Shown piece by piece: positions 1 to 4,712 of a stretch of 5,265 nucleotides of DNA; positions within the stretch are counted from its first letter, which is position 1, and each line of letters starts with the position of its first letter. Location: positions 1-5,265 of the forward strand of contig DBBC01000119.1 in the NCBI GenBank assembly GCA_002292025.1, given 5' to 3'. The notes under the pieces were generated by a model, which was not told the origin of the DNA, did no database searches, and saw only the letters and a program-made list of their open reading frames with translations. A program made the translations under genes and the position numbers. Source of the DNA: Firmicutes bacterium UBA994 (GTDB taxonomy: Bacteria > Bacillota > UBA994).

Positions 1-135
1 CACCACGTACATGTGGTGCGCGTGCCGAAGGGTACTGAGCGCCGGGCCATAGTTCGGCTCGATGGGTATCCTTGGATAGTGTTTGTGGAATTCGATTGGG
101 CTTTGGGTATCCAGAGTGGATGGAATAGGCCTTAG
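1..135 (+). other. Unrecognised open frame entering from the left edge
   Basis: Frame 1 is open from the first base to a TAG at 133-135, giving 44 codons with no start visible. The translation contains a plausible strand-like stretch (AIVRLDGYPWIVFVEF), but I do not recognise it as any family. The same stretch also lacks stops in all three minus-strand frames, so the openness may only reflect base composition. It could be the 3' end of a gene that starts outside the window, or non-coding DNA. Confidence is low; the sequence to the left would decide it. Confidence 0.18.
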
Positions 136-267
136 CCCTGGTCCAAGCGCATCCTAGGGCAGCCCAAGTGCTGGCCTACGGAGCATCGCTCATGGAACGG
201 CTACATGACTACCATACAGCACGCCGTTGTTGGTCGTAAACACACCGCGGCGAAGCAAGTAGGAGAA
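136..267. other. Intergenic stretch with no recognisable gene
   Basis: Nothing in this stretch can be supported as a gene. Plus-strand frames are interrupted by stops, and the minus-strand frame that crosses it is an antisense shadow of bioY. A short imperfect hairpin can be drawn between GCCCTGG (135-141) and CCTAGGGC (152-159), but no T-run follows it, so it is not called as a terminator. The stretch ends where the bioY operator begins. Confidence 0.5.
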
Positions 268-298
268 ATGTAAACCTGTATTTATGAACGGTTGACAA
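268..298 (+). promoter_or_regulatory. Probable BirA (biotin repressor) operator upstream of bioY
   Basis: Two inverted half-sites are visible: ATGTAAACC at 268-276 and GGTTGACAA at 290-298, separated by 13 bases. Each matches the well-known BirA half-site (TTGTAAACC and GGTTTACAA) at 8 of 9 positions. Known BirA operators have half-sites spaced by a gap in the low to mid teens, so the geometry is plausible, though I cannot verify the permitted range here. The right half contains the promoter -35 hexamer, so bound BirA-biotinyl-AMP would block RNA polymerase when biotin is plentiful. The downstream gene being a biotin transporter independently supports the call. It also implies a BirA with a DNA-binding N-terminal domain elsewhere in the genome. 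Confidence 0.75.
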
Positions 299-320
299 TC
301 TACCCTGCGTCTGCTATCGT
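292..320 (+). promoter_or_regulatory. Sigma-A-type promoter of bioY
   Basis: A perfect -35 hexamer TTGACA (292-297) is followed after 17 bases by TATCGT (315-320), which matches 4 of 6 positions of the -10 consensus. Transcription would start near 327, leaving a leader of only about 17 bases that is mostly ribosome binding site. This leaves no room for a riboswitch, so control must act at the promoter, in agreement with the overlapping operator. Confidence 0.65.
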
Positions 321-327
321 ATGCGGT

Positions 328-336
328 AGGGAGGTG
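328..336 (+). promoter_or_regulatory. Ribosome binding site of bioY
   Basis: AGGGAGGTG at 328-336 is a near-complete anti-16S match, seven bases before the ATG at 344. It fixes that ATG as the start of bioY. Confidence 0.8.
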
Positions 337-343
337 CTTAATA

Positions 344-886
344 ATGAAGTTCAGCGCGCAAGACATTACTAGGGTAGGAATTTTCGCCGCATTGCATGTT
401 GCCGCCACATTGGTGCTTAGGTTTGGCGGCGAAGCCATGGTGCCATTTTCGCTGGTGCCGTTTATGGCTTTTTTGGCCGCCTTCGCATTAGGGGGAAAGC
501 TTGGGGCCATGAGCCTAGCGGTGTACATGGCGCTAGGGTTGCTAGGCGTACCGGTGTTCGCCCGTCCGCCCTACGGAGGGCTAGTGTATGTGTTACAGCC
601 GACGTTTGGATTTATACTTGGTTTTATCGCATGTGCATACGTCGCCGGTCAGTTCGACATCAACACGCCGCGCGGCGGGATCTTGGCGATAGGCTTAGGT
701 CTTTTGGCACTTTACGCCGTGGGTCTGCCGTACTTGTGGGGGATCGTGCGGTTTTACCTAGGCAGACCTGTAGACTTCTGGTGGGCAATCAGGGTAGCGG
801 CGGCTCCGTTTATTGGGCTTGACTTGGTTAAGGCCGTATTGGCGCTCTTAATCGGACGTCAACTAAAGCGAAGACTTAGCCACTGA
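344..886 (+). CDS. bioY: BioY-family biotin transporter, ECF substrate-binding (S) component
   Basis: This encodes a 180-residue, very hydrophobic protein of the size and pattern expected for BioY, the membrane S component that binds biotin in energy-coupling-factor transporters. Visible family features are the N-terminal segment with VPFSL (33-37), the glycine-rich turn ALGGKLGA (48-55), the LGLLGVPVFA block (64-73), the QPTFGFILGF block (85-94), and a C-terminal helix with APFIGLDLVKAVLA (154-167). About six membrane segments are likely, and the tail is basic (RQLKRRLSH). The usual Gln after the first motif (PxTLQ) is Val38 here, and the usual PGD near the C-terminal helix reads GLD, so this is a somewhat divergent member. 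No ecfA or ecfT gene is adjacent, so it would rely on a shared energising module encoded elsewhere or act alone. The start is set by a strong ribosome binding site, and the BirA-like operator upstream supports biotin as substrate. It converges with rnfA. Confidence 0.9.
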   Translation: MKFSAQDITRVGIFAALHVAATLVLRFGGEAMVPFSLVPFMAFLAAFALGGKLGAMSLAVYMALGLLGVPVFARPPYGGLVYVLQPTFGFILGFIACAYVAGQFDINTPRGGILAIGLGLLALYAVGLPYLWGIVRFYLGRPVDFWWAIRVAAAPFIGLDLVKAVLALLIGRQLKRRLSH

Positions 887-962
887 AATTCAGGCCACAC
901 AAGTTCATTGGCGCTTTTGCTGTTACATTAGCCCAATTAACTACCTAGGCATCTCGGCGTTC

Positions 963-1109
963 GATCCACGAAGGACACGAAGGACCACTAATGGTTTCTT
1001 GTCATGTATCGTCGTGCCCTCCATGAGTCAGTCTCCGCCACATGAGCAAGGACTTCCTCATGCAAAATTAACTCTCAATTCTTAGTGCCCTTAGTGTTCT
1101 TCGTGGATC
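963..1109. repeat. Inverted-repeat element (MITE-like) between bioY and rnfA
   Basis: The left arm (963-991, beginning GATCCACGAAGGACAC) and the right arm (1082-1109, ending TTCTTCGTGGATC) are near-perfect reverse complements: 25 of 29 aligned columns match, with three mismatches and one single-base gap. They enclose 90 bases without a coding frame. The complementarity starts sharply at GATC on both ends and stops at CACTAA on the inside. The left arm also holds a perfect 9-base tandem duplication, ACGAAGGAC at 968-976 and 977-985. From memory, intergenic repeats of the CCACGAAGGACACGAAG type occur in many environmental bacterial genomes, so this is probably a dispersed non-coding repeat. I see no convincing target-site duplication. 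As RNA it would fold into a long stem and might help separate the two convergent transcription units. Confidence 0.7.
1041..1062. repeat. Small hairpin inside the inverted-repeat element
   Basis: CATGAG at 1041-1046 pairs with CTCATG at 1057-1062. After one C-C mismatch, two more A-T pairs extend the stem to a four-base loop. A further CATGAG copy lies at 1022-1027. No T-run follows on either strand, so this is not an intrinsic terminator. It may be internal structure of the surrounding repeat element. Confidence 0.4.
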
Positions 1110-1158
1110 ATTCCTTTTTTTGCTTCTTGCCAGATTGAACAGAGCCAAGTAGTTGCCC

Positions 1159-1734
1159 CTACAGCAAGCCTTGAAATCCAAAAAAGGAAATTGACAGCAA
1201 CCCGGCAATAATCAAAGCAATGGGGACTCCCTGCAGAGCCTCTGGAATCTCGGCGAGCTCTAACCGCTCGCGCATACCCGCAAAAATGACGATGGCGAGA
1301 CCAAAGCCCACTGCGGCAGCGAACCCGTGCACCAAGGCTTCGACTAGGCCATAACCTTCGTTAAGATTGAGGATAGTCACCCCCAGCACCGCGCAGTTAG
1401 TCGTAATCAGAGGGAGATACACCCCTAAGGCTTGATACAGCGTCGGGCTGCTCTTTTGCATAACCATCTCCACAAACTGCACCAGCACAGCAATCACCAG
1501 AATAAAAACAATCGTGCGCAGATATACGAGGTCATAGGGCAGCAAAAGGTAGGTCTGCGCTATCCATGTGGCCAGTGAAGCGACAGTCATCACAAACACG
1601 ACGGCTAAGCTCATGCCAACGGCTGTCTCGATTTTTTGCGAGATGCCCAAAAACGGACATATCCCTAAGAAACGAATCAAGACGAAATTGTTAATGAGAA
1701 TGGCGCTAAAGAAAATGATTACTATTTGTTCCAT
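1159..1734 (-). CDS. rnfA: Rnf complex membrane subunit RnfA
   Basis: RnfA is an integral membrane subunit of the ferredoxin:NAD+ oxidoreductase. With RnfE it forms a pseudo-symmetric pair of six-helix proteins of opposite topology that hold an Fe-S centre in the membrane, on the path of electrons and coupling ions. The 191-residue product is full length. Family signatures are NNFVLIRFLGICPFLG (15-30, with Cys26), the LVQFVEMVMQKSSPTLY stretch (84-100), and LPLITTNCAVLG (107-118, with Cys114). The two cysteines are the expected Fe-S ligands. GTG (1743), ATG (1737) and ATG (1734) are all in frame. I chose 1734 because the GGGGGTG at 1747-1741 sits six bases before it, the usual Shine-Dalgarno distance; 1737 is nearly as good, and GTG 1743 lies inside that motif. 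The gene follows rnfE by about 12 bases. It is the last gene of the run: no rnfB follows, unlike the usual order. Confidence 0.95.
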   Translation of the reverse strand: MEQIVIIFFSAILINNFVLIRFLGICPFLGISQKIETAVGMSLAVVFVMTVASLATWIAQTYLLLPYDLVYLRTIVFILVIAVLVQFVEMVMQKSSPTLYQALGVYLPLITTNCAVLGVTILNLNEGYGLVEALVHGFAAAVGFGLAIVIFAGMRERLELAEIPEALQGVPIALIIAGLLSISFFGFQGLL

Positions 1735-1746
1735 CATGTTCACCCC

Positions 1747-2346
1747 CTACGCCTTACGCACGCTGAGGAAGTTGATAAGCCCAATTAACAAGCCTAGCAC
1801 GATAAAGGCGCCCGGGGGCGAAACCATGATCCGCATGGGCTCAAATGACTGCCAAAACCAAAATATGTCTAGGCCAAAGAGTGTGCCCGACCCAAAAATC
1901 TCTCTGATTGACGACACCAAGACTAGCGCCAGCGTAAAACCTGCACCCATCCCCAGACCGTCCAGTGTCGAGCGCCACACACCGTTTTTAGAGGCAAAAG
2001 CTTCAGCGCGCTGTAGAATAATGCAGTTGACAACAATAAGGGGGATAAATATGCCTAGAACCTCGTGTAAAGCAGGCACAAAGGCCGCCATAATGAGGTC
2101 GACCATAGTTACAAACGTAGCGATGACGACGATAAAACACGGGATGCGAATTTTGTCGGGAATGACTGATCTAAGGAGCGAAATCAAAATATTGCTCGCC
2201 ACCAGCACCGCTGTCGCCGCCAGCCCCATACCCAGACCTTGATTGGCAGCTATAGATACAGCTAGGGCGGGGCACATGCCGAGCAGAAGCCTAAAGATAG
2301 GGTTTTCGCCAAAGATGCCGCGCCAAAACACCTTGCTGCCGTTCAT
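1747..2346 (-). CDS. rnfE: Rnf complex membrane subunit RnfE
   Basis: RnfE is the partner of RnfA in the membrane core of the Rnf complex and is related to NqrD. The product has 199 residues, a normal family length, with about six membrane helices. It shows GENPIFRLLLGMCPALAVS (13-31, with Cys25) and IPLIVVNCIILQRAEAFASKN (101-121, with Cys108), the two cysteines expected to complete the Fe-S site with those of RnfA. A further Cys70 lies in a membrane helix. A MVSPPGAFIVLGLLIGLIN stretch follows near the C-terminus (174-192). The ATG directly abuts the TAA of rnfD with no bases between, and its ribosome binding site (a GGGGGG at 2360-2355) lies inside the end of rnfD, which implies translational coupling. 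In most bacteria rnfG lies between these two genes; here it is absent. Confidence 0.95.
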   Translation of the reverse strand: MNGSKVFWRGIFGENPIFRLLLGMCPALAVSIAANQGLGMGLAATAVLVASNILISLLRSVIPDKIRIPCFIVVIATFVTMVDLIMAAFVPALHEVLGIFIPLIVVNCIILQRAEAFASKNGVWRSTLDGLGMGAGFTLALVLVSSIREIFGSGTLFGLDIFWFWQSFEPMRIMVSPPGAFIVLGLLIGLINFLSVRKA

Positions 2347-3300
2347 TTAGGATGCCCCCCGTGCAGAGCCGAAGCTCTTGCCAAGTGTGAAACGGTCGAT
2401 GAGCGGTGTGCACGCGTTCATGATCAGAATGGCAAATGTTACTCCCTCGGGCAACCCACCATAGAGCCGAATAATAGCGGTGATTATACCTGCACCCACA
2501 CCCATAACTATGCGCCCCCGCTTGGTGATAGGCGAGGTCGTCCAGTCAGTGGCCATAAAAAACGCCCCTAGGATCAGCCCGCCGGAAAGAACATGGAAGA
2601 GAGGGTCACCCGCAAAGAACGCGGTTTGCCCTTCACGCGGCAGGACCCAAGTTAAAAGCGCCACGGTACCGACAAACGACACCGGTATTTTCCAATCGAT
2701 AATCTTAAGGAAAATAAGCGTGAGACCGCCAACTAACAAGAGAAAGACGGACATTTCTCCCAGACTCCCGGGCCTAAACCCGAAGAACAAGTCAAGATAC
2801 GACGGTACGACATTACCGGCACGGTACTGTGCCAAGGGTGTAGCCGCTGAAACAAGCCCAGGGCCTACCCAGTCGGTCATACGCGCCGGCCATGAAACGA
2901 CGAGGATGGCGCGTGCCGCTAAAGCTGGGTTAAACGGGTTATGGCCGATCCCCCCAAACACTTGTTTGCCGATGCCGATAGCTAGGAACGAGCCTATCAC
3001 TACCAGCCACCACGGCGCGCCTGCAGGGACGTTTAGCGCCAACAGCAATCCCGTCACGGCCGCGCTGCCGTCAAGCGCGCCGGAGACCGGTTTCTTGCGG
3101 AGCATGAGAATCAGCGCTTCGCAAGCCACGGCTGTAACTATCCCTGCCAGTAATAGGACTAGGACATAAGCCCCGTAGTAGTACACAGCAAACAAAGCGG
3201 CGGGAGTAAGCGCAGCTAGCACCCATAGCATGGCGCGGCGCACGCTATTTTTACTGTGAAAATGCGGAGAGGACGATACCGTTAGTTTCTTGATGTCCAT
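2347..3300 (-). CDS. rnfD: Rnf complex membrane flavoprotein subunit RnfD
   Basis: RnfD is a membrane subunit related to NqrB that carries an FMN covalently bound to a threonine and takes part in ion-coupled electron transfer. The 317-residue product is full length with about nine to ten hydrophobic segments. It begins with the typical short cytoplasmic lead (LTVSSSPHFHSKNSVRRAM, 6-24). Family blocks include GKQVFGGIGHNPFNPALAAR (111-130), VSAATPLAQ (150-158) with Thr154 as the expected flavin acceptor, FFMATDWTTSPITKRGR (247-263), and RLYGGLPEGVTFAILIMNAC (278-297). The flavin motif reads SAAT where many members have a glycine in the second place. The ATG at 3300 has the ribosome binding site GAGGGAGGT seven bases upstream, within a 21-base gap after rnfC. 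FMN attachment would require an ApbE-type flavin transferase, which is not encoded in this window. Confidence 0.95.
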   Translation of the reverse strand: MDIKKLTVSSSPHFHSKNSVRRAMLWVLAALTPAALFAVYYYGAYVLVLLLAGIVTAVACEALILMLRKKPVSGALDGSAAVTGLLLALNVPAGAPWWLVVIGSFLAIGIGKQVFGGIGHNPFNPALAARAILVVSWPARMTDWVGPGLVSAATPLAQYRAGNVVPSYLDLFFGFRPGSLGEMSVFLLLVGGLTLIFLKIIDWKIPVSFVGTVALLTWVLPREGQTAFFAGDPLFHVLSGGLILGAFFMATDWTTSPITKRGRIVMGVGAGIITAIIRLYGGLPEGVTFAILIMNACTPLIDRFTLGKSFGSARGAS

Positions 3301-3321
3301 TGAGTTTACCTCCCTCTGCGG

Positions 3322-4635
3322 CTATCCGCGTTCGCGCCGCGCGTAAATGTCGGACTTGGCCCGCCGTATCCACTGCATCAAAGGAATGTGCGAGGGGCAG
3401 GCATAGGTACAGGCGCCACACTCATGGCACACTAAGGCGCCGTACTTTTCCGCCTCTTCCAAACGGCCGCGCTCGCCATACTGCGCAATCAGCGTGGGGT
3501 AAATAAACATCGGGCAGACGTCGATGCACGCGGCACAGCGCACGCATGTCATAGGCTCGCCGGCGGGAGACTCGGCGCGGGATAGAGCAAGAATGCCCGA
3601 GGTGCACTTGCTCACCGGTACGGCAGACGTATGCATAGCCATCCCCATCATGGGCCCACCCGAGAGAAGCTTGCAAGGCTCACTCGCTAAGCCACACACT
3701 GCCAGTATATCAGCAAAACTAGTACCCACACGCACTAAGAAGTTGCCTGGCCGCTCTACGCATGCGCCATCTACGGTAATGACTCGCTCTATGCTGGGAA
3801 ACCCTGTACGCAAACTATGGGCAATGGCCTGCGCGGTATGAACGTTATTTACCACTACGCCAATGTGCACCGGGCGCTTGCCCTTGGGCACGGTGCGATT
3901 TAGGCACGCCGCAATCAGCTGTTGCTCTGCCCCTTGGGGGTACTTAACGGCAAGCGGAACAATCTGTATATCTAGGGCGGGAGCGATAGCTTGGCGCAGT
4001 GCCGTCAAAGCATCGGTCTTGTTGACCTCCACCCCGATATATCCCTGCTTGACGCCTGCCGCTTTCATCAGGCACCGCAGGCCGAGAATTACGTCATCTG
4101 CCCACTCTACCATAACGCGGTGGTCTGCGGTGAGATATGGCTCACACTCCGCACCGTTCAGCAGCACTGTATCCAGTGTGCCTCCGGGCGGCGGGGCGAG
4201 TTTAGCGTGGGTGGGGAATCCGCCTCCCCCCATGCCTACAATACCTGCTTCGCGCAGCCACCGCAGCACGTCTGCAGCTGACATATCGTTTAAGTTTTTA
4301 GGTTGAACTGTGGGATGCAATTCATCGGTAAAGTCGTTTTCAATTACTATGGACAAGACTTCGCGCCCATTGGTGTGGTAGCGCATCTCTACGGCAGTAA
4401 CACGCCCGGAAACCGAAGCATGCACGGGACAGGCAATTGGCGCATCGATATCGCCTATTTTTTGTCCCAAGAGCACCCTGTCACCTACTGCCACCAGCGG
4501 CGCATTAACTTTCCCGGTGTGCTGTGACAGTGGAATGACCACTGTTTTAGGCACGGGCAGGCGCTCAATAGGCAGGGCATGCGTCCGATCTTTGCGACAG
4601 GGGGGGTGAACTCCCCCGACAAAAGATTTAGCCAT
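3322..4635 (-). CDS. rnfC: Rnf complex NADH-binding Fe-S/FMN subunit RnfC
   Basis: RnfC is the peripheral cytoplasmic subunit that exchanges electrons with NAD+/NADH. The 437-residue protein has the clostridial length and domain order. An N-terminal barrel-like domain begins with FVGGVHPPCRKD (5-16) and PKTVVIPLSQHTG (29-41). A Complex I 51-kDa-like nucleotide/FMN domain follows, with GIVGMGGGGFPTHAKL (131-146), LLNGAECEPYLTADHRVM (158-175) and KYPQGAEQQLI (231-241). A soluble-ligand-binding region leads to two C-terminal [4Fe-4S] ferredoxin motifs, Cys364-367-370-374 followed by Pro and Cys403-406-409-413 followed by Pro. These ferredoxin motifs distinguish it from NqrA. The ATG at 4635 has TAGGAGTG eight to nine bases upstream. 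It is the first rnf gene of the run and lies 77 bases after the hydrogenase gene on the same strand. Confidence 0.96.
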   Translation of the reverse strand: MAKSFVGGVHPPCRKDRTHALPIERLPVPKTVVIPLSQHTGKVNAPLVAVGDRVLLGQKIGDIDAPIACPVHASVSGRVTAVEMRYHTNGREVLSIVIENDFTDELHPTVQPKNLNDMSAADVLRWLREAGIVGMGGGGFPTHAKLAPPPGGTLDTVLLNGAECEPYLTADHRVMVEWADDVILGLRCLMKAAGVKQGYIGVEVNKTDALTALRQAIAPALDIQIVPLAVKYPQGAEQQLIAACLNRTVPKGKRPVHIGVVVNNVHTAQAIAHSLRTGFPSIERVITVDGACVERPGNFLVRVGTSFADILAVCGLASEPCKLLSGGPMMGMAMHTSAVPVSKCTSGILALSRAESPAGEPMTCVRCAACIDVCPMFIYPTLIAQYGERGRLEEAEKYGALVCHECGACTYACPSHIPLMQWIRRAKSDIYARRERG

Positions 4636-4712
4636 TGTTTGTCACTCCTAGCATGCAAGTACGCGCAATACGCTCTTTAGTCTACACGACGAGGCTCGAT
4701 AAAACAATAACT
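4636..4712 (-). promoter_or_regulatory. Gap between hydrogenase gene and rnfC, with a weak possible promoter
   Basis: Read on the minus strand, TTGTTT (4707-4702) is followed after 17 bases by TAGACT (4684-4679), a weak match to a sigma-A promoter (three and four of six positions). It could give rnfC-D-E-A some transcription independent of the hydrogenase. No hairpin followed by a T-run is visible, so read-through from the hydrogenase gene is equally likely. The rnfC ribosome binding site lies at the downstream end. I see no clear Rex-like operator. Confidence 0.25.

Noticed and set aside
135..159. Hairpin GCCCTGG/CCTAGGGC as a terminator of an upstream gene
   Set aside because: It includes a wobble pair, has a loop of about ten bases, and no T-run follows.
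190..528. Minus-strand open frame across the bioY promoter and 5' end
   Set aside because: It overlaps the operator, promoter and start of bioY and has no recognisable domain.
888..975. Possible tRNA suggested by GTTCGATCC at 959-967
   Set aside because: The flanking bases do not form a T-stem (two of the first four pairs fail) and no cloverleaf can be drawn upstream.
887..1158. CRISPR array
   Set aside because: There are only two arms in inverted orientation and one short tandem duplication; there are no regularly spaced direct repeats.
1568..3169. Long plus-strand open frames (1568-2242 and 2480-3169) opposite rnfA, rnfE and rnfD
   Set aside because: They are antisense to clearly conserved Rnf genes, and their translations are rich in Pro, Thr, Ser and Arg without any recognisable family. 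They are shadows of the real genes.
3300..4527. Several open frames overlapping rnfC on both strands
   Set aside because: RnfC is intact and conserved through the whole interval, and none of the alternative translations looks like a protein family.
1159..4635. Na+-translocating NADH:quinone reductase (Nqr) operon instead of Rnf
   Set aside because: The first gene has the two C-terminal ferredoxin motifs and the N-terminal layout of RnfC, not NqrA. The gene order and the absence of nqrF also favour Rnf.
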